Assembly (NCBI GenBank): GCA_016742255.1
Contig: JACVCB010000016.1
Location: 1-64,000, forward strand
DNA: 64,000 bases
Direction of reading: 5' to 3'
Origin: Leptospira sp.
Lineage (GTDB): Bacteria; Spirochaetota; Leptospiria; Leptospirales; Leptospiraceae
The translations under genes and the position numbers were made by a program. Under the pieces are notes generated by a model. It saw only the letters and a list, made by a program, of their open reading frames with translations. It searched no databases and had not been told where the DNA came from. Positions 18,052 through 26,981 of the stretch are shown one piece after another (position 1 is the first letter of the stretch; every line of letters starts with the position of its first letter).

Positions 18052-18738
18052 ATGAAACGAAAGGATCTTTTCCGAGAAGGATTTAAATCCGTTTTCCAAT
18101 TTACCTTCACGAAAGCGGATGAAATTTCCGATGCCATCAAAGAAGTTTGGCAGGAAGAAACAGACCAAATCCCTAAAAAAAGTTCCAAATCCAATCCAAA
18201 ACCAATCACAAAGAAAACAAAACAAAAAAGTAAGCCGACTCTTGTTCGGAAACGTAAGACAAAGATGTTCCAAACTCTGTCTTTACCTCCTGGAGCAACA
18301 AAAGATTTTTTTTCTCTCTGTACAGGTTGTAACGAATGTATTTTTGCCTGTCCTTATGCCGTCTTATTCCCTGTTACAGCAACAGATTCAGAAAAAACAT
18401 ATCCACATTTTGATCCAAATGCAAAAGCCTGCCACCTTTGTTCTGATTGGCCATGTATTACGGCTTGTCCCGAAAAAGCATTACTACCGTACGAAGTGTC
18501 CGAAATAACACCAAAGTTCGGTAAGGCGAAACTTTTAAAAGAATTTTGTATCAATGAAAAAACAGGGGAATCAACCTGTAATGCTTGTTTTGTTACCTGC
18601 CCTATCGAAAAAACCGTTAAATTTAAAGGGAATTTACCAGTTTTTGCACAATCGAGTTGCACAGGATGTGGGTTATGTGTAGAAACTTGTCCAAGTTTTC
18701 CAAAAGCAATTCAGATTAAATTATTCAAAAGCGAATGA
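18052..18738 (+). CDS. Multi-cluster 4Fe-4S ferredoxin-like protein
   Basis: A 228-residue cytoplasmic iron-sulfur protein of the NapF/NapG style. After a basic N-terminal stretch (about 45-75, many Lys), it has Cys motifs CTGCNECIFACP, CHLCSDWPCITACP, CNACFVTCP and CTGCGLCVETCP, enough for about four 4Fe-4S clusters. The start codon abuts the murA stop, so the two are co-transcribed, although no functional link with cell-wall synthesis is evident. No redox partner is encoded nearby. The basic N-terminal tail could be a docking region. Confidence 0.82.
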   Translation: MKRKDLFREGFKSVFQFTFTKADEISDAIKEVWQEETDQIPKKSSKSNPKPITKKTKQKSKPTLVRKRKTKMFQTLSLPPGATKDFFSLCTGCNECIFACPYAVLFPVTATDSEKTYPHFDPNAKACHLCSDWPCITACPEKALLPYEVSEITPKFGKAKLLKEFCINEKTGESTCNACFVTCPIEKTVKFKGNLPVFAQSSCTGCGLCVETCPSFPKAIQIKLFKSE

Positions 18739-18810
18739 TCACCTATCAAACGTTTTAGAAAAAAAACTTCGCAAAACATCAAAAAATTGTTATTCGGTAA
18801 AAAAAATATC

Positions 18811-18839
18811 TTGAATTTTTATGAAAGAAGAGAGATACT
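18811..18839 (+). promoter_or_regulatory. Sigma-70-like promoter for the 104-residue zinc-ribbon gene
   Basis: TTGAAT (18811-18816), a 17-base spacer and GATACT (18834-18839) lie about 70 bases upstream of the ATG at 18908. A purine-rich ribosome site AAAGGA lies about 10 bases before the ATG. The region between is AT-rich, with a short AAGGGA/TCCCTT palindrome. Confidence 0.5.
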
Positions 18840-18907
18840 CTTGTTAGGGCAAGGGATTTCCCTTCGTCAAAAAAAATATAAATTAAATTTAAAGGAAAAA
18901 GAAAGCT

Positions 18908-19222
18908 ATGGAACCACAAAAAGTAGGCCCAGGACAAATCGACAAAATCGCGGATGATCTTAAAAAAGACCCAGAGAAGTCGATTGGGAATTACCTTTTC
19001 AAAGGATTCAGAATTCAAATCTCCAAGTACAAAGCATCTGGAGCGGAGAGAGTTCAACAACTTTACAAAAGAAGAAGAGCACAAGGTCTATGCATCGTTT
19101 GTGGTACCAAAGTAACTCGTAAAAATCCGGTAACAGGAATTCTTTACAGACTTTGCGACACTCATAGAGCAGAAATCGACCAAAAGAATAAAGAAAAAGC
19201 AAAAGCGAAAAAAGGAAAATAA
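18908..19222 (+). CDS. Small basic zinc-ribbon-like protein
   Basis: Not recognised as a named family. The 104-residue basic protein has a single putative metal site: CIVCGTK at about residues 62-68 and LCDTHRAE at about 82-89, i.e. CxxC followed by CxxH after an 18-residue gap. The C-terminus is very Lys-rich (KNKEKAKAKKGK), suggesting nucleic-acid or ribosome contact. It is monocistronic, with its own promoter and a strong terminator, which suggests substantial, independent expression. The N-terminal half (DKIADDLKKDPEKS, YLFKGFRIQISKYK) has no motif I know. Confidence 0.85.
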   Translation: MEPQKVGPGQIDKIADDLKKDPEKSIGNYLFKGFRIQISKYKASGAERVQQLYKRRRAQGLCIVCGTKVTRKNPVTGILYRLCDTHRAEIDQKNKEKAKAKKGK

Positions 19223-19250
19223 TTTCCTTTCCATTCACTTTTCGAACTGA

Positions 19251-19276
19251 AAGGGGACAATAGGTCCCCTTTTTTG
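19251..19276 (+). terminator. Rho-independent terminator after the zinc-ribbon gene
   Basis: Eight-bp stem AAGGGGAC/GTCCCCTT with a 5-base AATAG loop, followed by a run of T. It lies about 28 bases after the stop codon of the 104-residue gene. Confidence 0.88.
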
Positions 19277-19312
19277 TTTACAGAGACAAATCTTACCGTA
19301 ACCTCATTTCCT

Positions 19313-20143
19313 ATGAAAACTCTCCTTCCTTTTCTCCTGCTTTCTGTTTTTGGTTGTTCCCAACTCATTTGGCGTGATGCACAATTGCCAGAAGAAATCT
19401 CACCTAGTAATGATCCGAATGTGAACCTGGTTTTAACAGTCGCTTACCAAGAGAAAGATTCTTGGAACCCTCTCAATGGAACCACAGACAAACGTGATTA
19501 CAAAAGTCATATCAAGTTGGTAACGAACGGTGTTACGGGAGGAAAAGTAGTAAGGGAATGGGATTTACCATCGTGGGCATTAGGGGATGGAATTTTTTAC
19601 CATACAAAATCGAACACATTATTTGTGTTATATGGTAAAAACGACGAATATGGAACCCTTAACCAAACCCTTTCCATTTACCCAGAAGTAGGTGGAGCAT
19701 TTTCGTATCCCGCAACTCCAGAAAGGAAAATCATTTTCCAAATGGCTCCTTCCCCCAACGGAAATTTAGTGGCACTCATCACAGCAAGTCCAACCAAAGA
19801 AGATGAATTCACAGAATTCGAATTGTCCATCCTGCAAACTGCTGACAAATCAGTGCAGTCCTACCCTCTCAGTTTCTGGACCGCATTACCTCTCTATGGG
19901 ATTCGCTGGGCAGAAGATGGCACCAAATTGTATGTACGAACACCGGATCGTATCCTCGTTTGGACAGGCAGAGATTTGACGGAAACCAAAACTTTCCCTG
20001 ATTGTTTTACAATCCCAACCAATTTTGGCAAGTGGGCTTACGAATCGGCAAGCCTTGCCGAAGGTGGGAATGTCAAACTTGGAAAAAAACTGCCCTCCCC
20101 TAAACTGATCTCCAATATGGACCAAATCAAACTCTGTCGTTAG
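19313..20143 (+). CDS. Putative lipoprotein with beta-propeller-like repeats
   Basis: A 276-residue predicted lipoprotein with signal peptide MKTLLPFLLLSVFGCS (Cys15). The mature part has WD40/TolB-like features: repeated strands, an SPNGNLVAL block and RWAEDGTKLYVRTPDRILVW, typical of propeller blades. No catalytic motif is seen. A TTG 13 codons upstream lies inside the preceding terminator and is rejected in favour of the ATG at 19313. It stands between the zinc-ribbon gene and fliI, on the same strand but with gaps on both sides. Confidence 0.78.
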   Translation: MKTLLPFLLLSVFGCSQLIWRDAQLPEEISPSNDPNVNLVLTVAYQEKDSWNPLNGTTDKRDYKSHIKLVTNGVTGGKVVREWDLPSWALGDGIFYHTKSNTLFVLYGKNDEYGTLNQTLSIYPEVGGAFSYPATPERKIIFQMAPSPNGNLVALITASPTKEDEFTEFELSILQTADKSVQSYPLSFWTALPLYGIRWAEDGTKLYVRTPDRILVWTGRDLTETKTFPDCFTIPTNFGKWAYESASLAEGGNVKLGKKLPSPKLISNMDQIKLCR

Positions 20144-20233
20144 AACGAAAAAACCAGAGATTCTAAGCTGAGTTTCTGGCCTCAATTCGCTTGATTTAAT
20201 TATGTCTCATGATTGGATGAGTGAAAAGACCCC

Positions 20234-21598
20234 ATGATCGAAAAAAAATTCACAGAACAAATCGATGCCATTTCGAAATACCTGAATGTCGTCGAAAAAA
20301 TCGAACCCATTCGCAAAAGTGGGGTCGTTGTTTCTGTTGTGGGGAACGTGATCTATTCTCAAGGTCCACCCGATTCCAAAGTGGGTGAAATTTTAGAAGT
20401 CGAACGTGGGTCTGACAAAGGTTATTTAGCTTGCGTACTCGTTGGATTTAAAGACCATCTTTACACCTTAATGCCATTAGGTGATACTCAAGAAATTTTC
20501 CCTCATGCCTTTGTATTTTCCTCTGGTAGACAAATCACATTAAATGCAGGTCCTGAACTTTTAGGACGAGTTTTAAATGGTCTGGGAAAACCAATTGATA
20601 ACAAAGGGATCCTCATCACAAAAGAAGAAAGAGCTTCCGAACCTAGGTTCTTAAACCCACTCGATCGCCCTCCTATCTCTGAAATTTTAGAAACAGGGGT
20701 TCGTGCCATTGATGGTATGTTAACGGTTGGGCGGGGACAACGGATTGGAATTTTTTCAGGTTCTGGAGTTGGTAAATCCAGTTTACTTGGTATGATCGCC
20801 CGTTATACGAACGCAGATGTAAACGTAGTCGCTCTCATTGGAGAAAGGGGCCGCGAGGTAAATGAATTTTTACACGTAGAACTTGGGAAAGAAGCATTGG
20901 CAAGATCGGTTGTTTTTGTTGCGACTTCTGATTCTTCCAAAATGGAACAGGTAAGTTGTGCAAACCTTGCCTGTTCTGCAGCAGAATACTTCCGCGAAAA
21001 AGGAATGTCTGTCAATTTGTATATGGACTCCCTTACACGGTATGCAGAAGCATTAAGAGAATTATCCATAGGTGAACCTGTCGTCACAAAAGGATATGCA
21101 TCAAGTGTGTTTACCAAAATGGCAAAACTTGTCGAACGGGCTGGAACATCACATAACGGCGGTTCCATTACTGGATTTTATACAGTATTAACTGATGCAG
21201 AAGATGATATGGATGATATTGTGGCAGACAAGGTGCGAGGATTTATCGACGGACATATTGTCTTAACGAGAAAACTTGCAGAACAAAGCCATTACCCTGC
21301 CATTGACGTTCCTTCTTCGCTTTCTCGATTGATGCAAAAAATTGTGAATGAAGATCACTATATGCGTGCTTCCATTGTAAGGGAGTTAATATCCAAATAC
21401 AAAAATTCAGAAGATATTATTTTACTCAATGCCTATGTGCGTGGTGCTGATGAAAAAATAGACATGGCAATTGATAAAAAATCGCAAATTGATGACTATT
21501 TAAGACAACGAATTGAAGAAAAATCTTCTTACAACGAGGCGATCAAAAAACTAGAACTGATCTTACAAACATCATCAAGAACTGATGATGAATTCTAA
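20234..21598 (+). CDS. fliI: Flagellar export ATPase FliI
   Basis: ATPase of the flagellar type III export apparatus, at the cytoplasmic base of the periplasmic flagellum. The 454-residue protein has Walker A GSGVGKSS (176-183), the F1-beta-like ERGREVNEF segment, a Walker B region NLYMDSLTRYAEALRE, and YPAIDVPSSLSR. Length and layout are standard. It begins a flagellar group but is cut off from fliJ by a 3.2-kb gene on the opposite strand, whose stop is only 1 base from the fliI stop. No fliH is seen upstream. Confidence 0.96.
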   Translation: MIEKKFTEQIDAISKYLNVVEKIEPIRKSGVVVSVVGNVIYSQGPPDSKVGEILEVERGSDKGYLACVLVGFKDHLYTLMPLGDTQEIFPHAFVFSSGRQITLNAGPELLGRVLNGLGKPIDNKGILITKEERASEPRFLNPLDRPPISEILETGVRAIDGMLTVGRGQRIGIFSGSGVGKSSLLGMIARYTNADVNVVALIGERGREVNEFLHVELGKEALARSVVFVATSDSSKMEQVSCANLACSAAEYFREKGMSVNLYMDSLTRYAEALRELSIGEPVVTKGYASSVFTKMAKLVERAGTSHNGGSITGFYTVLTDAEDDMDDIVADKVRGFIDGHIVLTRKLAEQSHYPAIDVPSSLSRLMQKIVNEDHYMRASIVRELISKYKNSEDIILLNAYVRGADEKIDMAIDKKSQIDDYLRQRIEEKSSYNEAIKKLELILQTSSRTDDEF

Positions 21599-21599
21599 A

Positions 21600-24500
21600 T
21601 CATTCAATTTCTAAGATGACGAGTGTAACGTCATCATCTGGTGTTCTATTCCCTGTAAACTCTTTGATTTTTTCGAGTAACAATCGTTTTGATTCTGTGA
21701 CTGGATAACCACTATAACGGTGCGACATCATTTCCCAATTTTCTTGGCCAATCATATCTTTTTGTGCATTAGTAGCTTCTGTAATTCCATCTGTATACAA
21801 CACAATTCGATCACCTGATTGGATTTGAATATGGTCTTCCTGAATATCAAGTTCCGGAATCCAACCAATTAGTTTTCCTTGTGGCATACTGAGTTTGGCT
21901 TTGTTTTCCCCTTTTCGGTTGAGGATAAGAGGAGGGTGTCCACAACGAGCATGGATCATTTGTTTGGTTTCTAAATTGATATAGATATAAGATGCAGTCA
22001 CAAATGCACCTTTCATCTTTCCAAGGAGCGTTGCATTGATTTGGTTCAAAAGTTGGGAAGGTTCTTTCGCAAGCCTCACTTGTGTGGAAAATGCAATTTT
22101 TAACATCGCTGACACTAAGGCAGCTGGAATTCCATGCCCAGATACGTCCGCGATGAGAACTCCTAGTTCTGTTTCAGAGATCGCATGGAAATCAAAAAAG
22201 TCTCCTCCAATACTATCCATTGGTTCATAATAAAACTCTGTTTTGATACCTACTACATTTGGTGCTTCTTCAGGTAGAATGGAGTATTGAAGTTTTCGAG
22301 CTAATCCCAATTCGTTTTGAATGGCGATGAATTTGTTTTGTTCTTCTACTGCTTTTTTTAAGGTAATTAGATTTTTAGCACGAGAGATCAATTCACGTTT
22401 GTCGAAAGGTTTTGCCAAGTAATCATTACCACCTGCTTCCAATGCAGCGATAATGTCAGCAATTTGGTTTTTTGCGGTTAAAAACAATATAGGCAATTGG
22501 TATAAAGAATATGATTCTCGTAAAACAGCACAAACATCATATCCACTCATTCCTGGCATCATAATATCGAGTATCATGAGTTCAAATGGTCCTTCATCTC
22601 TCACAAGACGAATCGCATCCACACCATTCGCAGCTTCACTTACATCACACCCAATCAATGTTAAATGGTTTTTTAACACCTGACGGTTAATAGGTTCATC
22701 ATCCACAACGATGACTTTTAATTTTTCACCATCAAATTCTTCTTCTGTGTCTTCTATTGGCTCAAAATCAAAATTGTCTCCACCAAACCACATCTCTGTT
22801 TTTTTCATTGGAGGTTTTTCGATAGGGATTTCTCCTTCTCTTGCTAAAGGTAATGAAAAAGAAAACACAGAACCTTCTGAAGGAACAGATTCTACCCAAA
22901 TATTTCCTCCATGGAGTTCAACCAACCGTTTTGAAATGGCGAGCCCAAGTCCAGTCCCACCAAACTTTCGTGTTGTGGAAGAATCCACTTGTTCAAAGGA
23001 ACGAAAGATGTCAGAAAACTTATCTTTAGGAATTCCAATTCCAGTATCTCGGATGGAAATCACTGCCATTTTATCTGCGATTTCACAAGAAACTTCAATC
23101 CTTCCCTTTTCTGTGAACTTAATTGCATTCCCAATGATATTGAATAAAATTTGTTGGAGTCTTGCTTCATCACCGAGAATCGGAGGAAAATCGATAGGAA
23201 CATTATTCCGAACGGTAAGATTTTTTGTTACATATAAGGGTCTTGAGATCACAAGTACAAAATCACAAATTTGGTGTAGGTCAATTGCCTTCAGGTCTAA
23301 ATCCAAATCACGATTTTTCATTTTGGAAAAATCTAAAATGTCATCAACTAACGAAGAGAGTCTTTTCCCTGAACTGACAATCATACCCAAATTTTGTCTC
23401 TGTTCTTGGTTTAGTTTCCCACCTATACCATCAAACATAGATTCAGCGATGCCAATAATTCCATTTAATGGTGTTTTTAATTCATGAGAAGTATTTGCCA
23501 AAAATTCATCTTTCAGTTTATCTAAAGCCAATAATCGTTTCGATAAAGTTTCCACTTCTGAAAATGCACGGCTAAATCTTCTAGAAAGTGTAAGAGATTG
23601 AACTAGGATAAAAACAAAAATACCAATCGGAATTGCTTCGACAGAATAAAAAATTTGGTTTGCGTTTAACAAATCGACAAGTGCTGCAATCGCAACTGTG
23701 CAGATTCCCACTAAAAACAAAACCCCACTTTCTTTTTTGTGGATGGCTGCTCGGAACACTCCTTGCAATATCATGAGGATTCCAAATAAAAATACAATTT
23801 GGTAATAACTATTTAGTTCTGTATAAACTTGTGTTGGTAGTACTATCAAAAATGAAATGAATAATAATGTGGGAAAAAGAAGTAACCTGTGCATCCATTT
23901 TGGATAATAATCAGGATAAAACTCACGAAAAAATGCAAAGAACAAATAAGGTGAAATATAAAACGTAAAGTATTCGATTCGTAAACAAATATTCCAACTT
24001 AAAATTGGTGCAAGTTCATTGAATACAAATCTTTCACCAGTGAATAAAGTGCGAAGAGCTAAAAGTAAAGCGGCAAATCCAAATAATAAATTCCCTTTAT
24101 CTGTTCGCCGAAAGTAAAACAATCCAAAATGATACAATGCAATGATAAATACAGATCCTGCCAAAAACAAGGAAGAGGCAAGGTCTGATTCACTTTCCCT
24201 GTACAATTGGTTCCACTCACCAATGTAAGGTGGTTCCCACATCCCTCCTTTTGCATGATGGAAATTAGATATTTCGATGAGTAATTCGTTTGGGCCATCT
24301 TTCCATGGTAAAGGATACAATTGGAATTGGTAAGAAGGGTCTGACTGTTCTCGTGTTTTCGCTACAACTCCGGAAGATCCAAGTTGTTTGCCGTTCCAAA
24401 ACACACGTGAGGCAGTTGCCACATCCATGATTTTGATACCAAACACTTCCTCATTTGCCAAATAACTTGGCTTTTGCAATACAAGGCGGTAGGTCCCATA

Positions 24501-24797
24501 CCCTTCTCCATTGCCAAGGACAGAGTTCCAAATTCCAGGGACTGTTAACATTTGGAACGGAAGATCCCGAGTTTCCACTTCCGATAAAAACACTCTGGGG
24601 TAAAACTCCCAATCCCCTTCCAAATGGATCGGGTTTCCACCACTGGATTCCACTGAATCTCCGAGTGAGGTGGCAAAAGCAGGAGAAAAGGAACCTAAAA
24701 ACTGGCTCCAAACAAACAATAGGAGATGTAAGTATTTATGGGACAATACTCCAAGTTTTACGTATTTTTTTAAAAATACGAGTAAAAAAGAGTACAA
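21600..24797 (-). CDS. 7TMR-DISM sensor histidine kinase/receiver/SpoIIE phosphatase fusion
   Basis: A 1065-residue multidomain membrane sensor: signal sequence (to about 43), jelly-roll extracellular domain of 7TMR-DISM type (about 55-195), seven membrane helices (about 208-405), HisKA with phosphoacceptor His438 in TSHELKTPLNG, HATPase (N557, DTGIGIP, GGTGLGLA), a receiver with phospho-Asp744 in LDIMMPG, a coiled linker and a SpoIIE/PP2C phosphatase (GGDFFDF with Asp866, ADVSGHG with Asp884, terminal DDDVTLVIL). All catalytic residues look intact. An external signal may thus control a Ser/Thr phosphatase by internal phosphorelay. It lies between fliI and fliJ, on the opposite strand. Confidence 0.92.
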   Translation of the reverse strand: MYSFLLVFLKKYVKLGVLSHKYLHLLLFVWSQFLGSFSPAFATSLGDSVESSGGNPIHLEGDWEFYPRVFLSEVETRDLPFQMLTVPGIWNSVLGNGEGYGTYRLVLQKPSYLANEEVFGIKIMDVATASRVFWNGKQLGSSGVVAKTREQSDPSYQFQLYPLPWKDGPNELLIEISNFHHAKGGMWEPPYIGEWNQLYRESESDLASSLFLAGSVFIIALYHFGLFYFRRTDKGNLLFGFAALLLALRTLFTGERFVFNELAPILSWNICLRIEYFTFYISPYLFFAFFREFYPDYYPKWMHRLLLFPTLLFISFLIVLPTQVYTELNSYYQIVFLFGILMILQGVFRAAIHKKESGVLFLVGICTVAIAALVDLLNANQIFYSVEAIPIGIFVFILVQSLTLSRRFSRAFSEVETLSKRLLALDKLKDEFLANTSHELKTPLNGIIGIAESMFDGIGGKLNQEQRQNLGMIVSSGKRLSSLVDDILDFSKMKNRDLDLDLKAIDLHQICDFVLVISRPLYVTKNLTVRNNVPIDFPPILGDEARLQQILFNIIGNAIKFTEKGRIEVSCEIADKMAVISIRDTGIGIPKDKFSDIFRSFEQVDSSTTRKFGGTGLGLAISKRLVELHGGNIWVESVPSEGSVFSFSLPLAREGEIPIEKPPMKKTEMWFGGDNFDFEPIEDTEEEFDGEKLKVIVVDDEPINRQVLKNHLTLIGCDVSEAANGVDAIRLVRDEGPFELMILDIMMPGMSGYDVCAVLRESYSLYQLPILFLTAKNQIADIIAALEAGGNDYLAKPFDKRELISRAKNLITLKKAVEEQNKFIAIQNELGLARKLQYSILPEEAPNVVGIKTEFYYEPMDSIGGDFFDFHAISETELGVLIADVSGHGIPAALVSAMLKIAFSTQVRLAKEPSQLLNQINATLLGKMKGAFVTASYIYINLETKQMIHARCGHPPLILNRKGENKAKLSMPQGKLIGWIPELDIQEDHIQIQSGDRIVLYTDGITEATNAQKDMIGQENWEMMSHRYSGYPVTESKRLLLEKIKEFTGNRTPDDDVTLVILEIE

Positions 24798-24828
24798 AAA
24801 TTATTTAGAACCGAAGAAATAGACAGCT

Positions 24829-25428
24829 GTGAAACGATTTCGCTTCAGTTTGGAGACGGTTTTAAAACTTCGAGGCTTAAAAGAAGAGGAAGAAATCCGC
24901 CGTTTGTCAGTGGTTGTATCCAAACTTAATTCCCTCATCTCCGAAAAAGAAAACAATGAAAAAGAAATCGAATCTTCCTACGAAGCCATTTTATCTTCTG
25001 CAAAAGTAGGGACAAGTTTATCAGACTATTTATCCATTGAACAATACATCAAAGGGCTCATCCGCCGGAACGAAGAATTAGATCATAGGATCTCAAACCA
25101 AACCGATGAAGTGAATTTGGTACGTAAAGATGTGATGGTTGCCAGGATGAATAAAAAAGTCATCGAGGTCTTAAAGGACAAACGATTCCTCGAATGGAAA
25201 AAAAAGCGAAATCGAATGGAACGTAGGGAAGTGGAAGAATTCAATTTTCACCTAAACAAACAGTCGTTATTTGATTCGTTTGATAGTTTTGGGCCGAAGG
25301 CTTCTAAAAAAATTCCAAGAACTTTCAAAATTTTAAACAGGGAAGATGGCGGAGACGAACTCGCATCTGACTTTAAAACTCTCCGCGATTTTTACGAAAA
25401 ATATTACTTAGGACAAGGCAAATCATAA
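24829..25428 (+). CDS. fliJ: Flagellar export chaperone-like protein FliJ
   Basis: Coiled-coil component of the flagellar export apparatus that contacts FliI and FlhA. The 199-residue protein begins FRFSLETVLKLRGLKEEEE, the typical FliJ start, and is mostly charged helix. The C-terminal 50 residues are a non-helical extension beyond the usual length of about 150. The start is GTG. It overlaps the next gene by one base (TAATG), so the two are coupled. Assignment rests on the N-terminal signature and the flagellar neighbours rather than strong conservation. Confidence 0.8.
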   Translation: MKRFRFSLETVLKLRGLKEEEEIRRLSVVVSKLNSLISEKENNEKEIESSYEAILSSAKVGTSLSDYLSIEQYIKGLIRRNEELDHRISNQTDEVNLVRKDVMVARMNKKVIEVLKDKRFLEWKKKRNRMERREVEEFNFHLNKQSLFDSFDSFGPKASKKIPRTFKILNREDGGDELASDFKTLRDFYEKYYLGQGKS

Positions 25429-26078
25429 TGGCAAGTGTAACCGACAGCACAAGATCCTTCTTTTTAATTGTTTTGATTTTTTTTCTAGTAGCGATTGGTT
25501 TTTTTGTTTTTGACTACTTCCAAGTCATTAATGCAGAGGATTACCTTCCTTTCTTAAAAAAACAAGCTGGCCTTGTGAACCAAGACCTACTCTCTCCCAC
25601 TGAGCTCGAAAAGTTGGAAATGGAAAAAGCAAAAGAAAGACTGATTGCTGACCGAGAAGAACTCGAACAAATGAAACGAGAGTTAGAGGAAAAATCTTCA
25701 TCACTCAGTGCCGACAAAGAACGATTGGAAGAACTCAAAGAAGGGATCCAACGGAAAGAAAAAGAAATGGCGGAAAAGGCGAGAAAAGACAATGCGCGTG
25801 CCGAAAAAGTAAAAGTCCTCGCAAACAAAGTGGCGAACATGCCTCCCGAATCAGCAAGAGATATGCTCCTCAATTGGCCTGACTATGATATCATTGAAGT
25901 ATTCGAACAAATGGACAAGGATGCAGAAGAAGATGGAAGGCAAACCATCACAACCTATCTACTCACTTTATTCCCTGCCGAAAGAAGGTCTGTCATATCG
26001 AATAAATGGCTCGATGCAGGTGCCAAAAATGTTCCCAATTACGGCAAAAGTATTGATGAGGAAAACGACGAACCATAA
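25428..26078 (+). CDS. flbB: FlbB/MotE-like periplasmic-flagellum protein
   Basis: A 216-residue protein with one N-terminal membrane helix (about 10-30), a long charged coiled coil (about 60-135) and a C-terminal MgtE-N/MotE-like helical domain (VANMPPESARDML, VFEQMDKDAE). The position directly after fliJ matches flbB in Borrelia and other spirochaetes, where FlbB helps build the motor collar and anchors stators. The homology is inferred from layout and context. It is convergent with gmk, with about 40 bases between the stops. Confidence 0.75.
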   Translation: MASVTDSTRSFFLIVLIFFLVAIGFFVFDYFQVINAEDYLPFLKKQAGLVNQDLLSPTELEKLEMEKAKERLIADREELEQMKRELEEKSSSLSADKERLEELKEGIQRKEKEMAEKARKDNARAEKVKVLANKVANMPPESARDMLLNWPDYDIIEVFEQMDKDAEEDGRQTITTYLLTLFPAERRSVISNKWLDAGAKNVPNYGKSIDEENDEP

Positions 26079-26118
26079 ATCACAATTAAGTTAACTTTTT
26101 AGTTCGTGTTATTTTTAC

Positions 26119-26688
26119 TTAGAGTTTCGTTTTTGTACCACAAAGGATTGCCTTCACTTCTGTGATGGCATCTTCTAATTTGTCATTCACAACCACATAA
26201 TCAAAGCTAGGTGCTTCATCTAGTTCATGAATTCCATTTTCAATCCGTTTTTCGATACTTGTTTTAGAATCAGTCCCTCTACGGATGAGGCGTTCAATCC
26301 AAATCTCACGGCTTGGAGGTTCGATGAAAATGGTTACCGATTCTGGCCTTAGTTCCTTTACCGATTTGGCACCTTGGACATCCAAATCGAGAAGTGCCAC
26401 ACGGTGTTCCTTGATAGCCTGTAAGATAGGTGCTTTTGGAGTTCCATAATAATTGCCATGGACTTCCGCCCATTCATAAAACTCGCCAGCAGCGATTCTT
26501 TTTTGGAATTCAGGAATGGTTAGAAAATAATATGTTTTCCCTTCTTCATCCCCAGGCCGTGGGTCCCGTGTGGTGCAGGAGATGGAAAAATAAAACTCTG
26601 GGTTCTCTTTGAGAAGGGCTTTGATGATGGTCGATTTTCCTCCACCAGCAACAGAAGAGATGATGTAAAGATTTGGATTTGCTTTCAA
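26119..26688 (-). CDS. gmk: Guanylate kinase
   Basis: Phosphorylates GMP to GDP in purine metabolism. The 189-residue protein has the P-loop [11 protein letters not shown] (about 11-21), [17 protein letters not shown], the GMP-binding [17 protein letters not shown] and [14 protein letters not shown]. Length and motifs are standard. It overlaps remA by 4 bases, and remA-gmk is a pairing seen in many bacteria. Confidence 0.96.
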   Translation of the reverse strand: MKANPNLYIISSVAGGGKSTIIKALLKENPEFYFSISCTTRDPRPGDEEGKTYYFLTIPEFQKRIAAGEFYEWAEVHGNYYGTPKAPILQAIKEHRVALLDLDVQGAKSVKELRPESVTIFIEPPSREIWIERLIRRGTDSKTSIEKRIENGIHELDEAPSFDYVVVNDKLEDAITEVKAILCGTKTKL

Positions 26689-26969
26689 TCTTCTGACTCC
26701 TCTTCCCCTTCTCCAATATGGTTGTCACCAGTTTCCAAACGTTTGGATAAACTTTCAGGGCGAATGGCTGATAATAGAATATGGCCTGAGTCAAGGACTA
26801 ACACAGACCGAGTTTTCCGTCCACAAGTAGCATCAATGAGACGGTTCTCGGATTTTGCTTCGGTTCGGAGTCGTTTTGCCCCAGCTGAATCTGCCAACAA
26901 AATGGTCAGAATCTTGGAAACAAAAACAACGTTAGAGAATCCTACATTGAGAACCGGAAACGAAGACAT
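26685..26969 (-). CDS. remA: RemA/DUF370 family DNA-binding regulator
   Basis: A 94-residue protein of the family typified by Bacillus RemA, a DNA-binding regulator of matrix and osmolyte genes. The match is clear: [54 protein letters not shown] and [10 protein letters not shown] Glu-rich tail (GEGEEESED) extends past the usual end. It is translationally coupled to gmk (4-base overlap). The role in spirochaetes is not established by the sequence. Confidence 0.85.
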   Translation of the reverse strand: MSSFPVLNVGFSNVVFVSKILTILLADSAGAKRLRTEAKSENRLIDATCGRKTRSVLVLDSGHILLSAIRPESLSKRLETGDNHIGEGEEESED

Positions 26970-26981
26970 GGAAACATATTT

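Noticed and set aside
19274..19312. Upstream TTG start for the propeller-like lipoprotein
   Set aside because: The TTG lies in the T-run of the terminator; the downstream ATG places the signal peptide at the N-terminus.
22711..23487. 258-codon open frame on the plus strand within the sensor kinase gene
   Set aside because: Antisense to an intact, conserved kinase; composition is Ser/Pro/Phe-rich as expected of a shadow frame.
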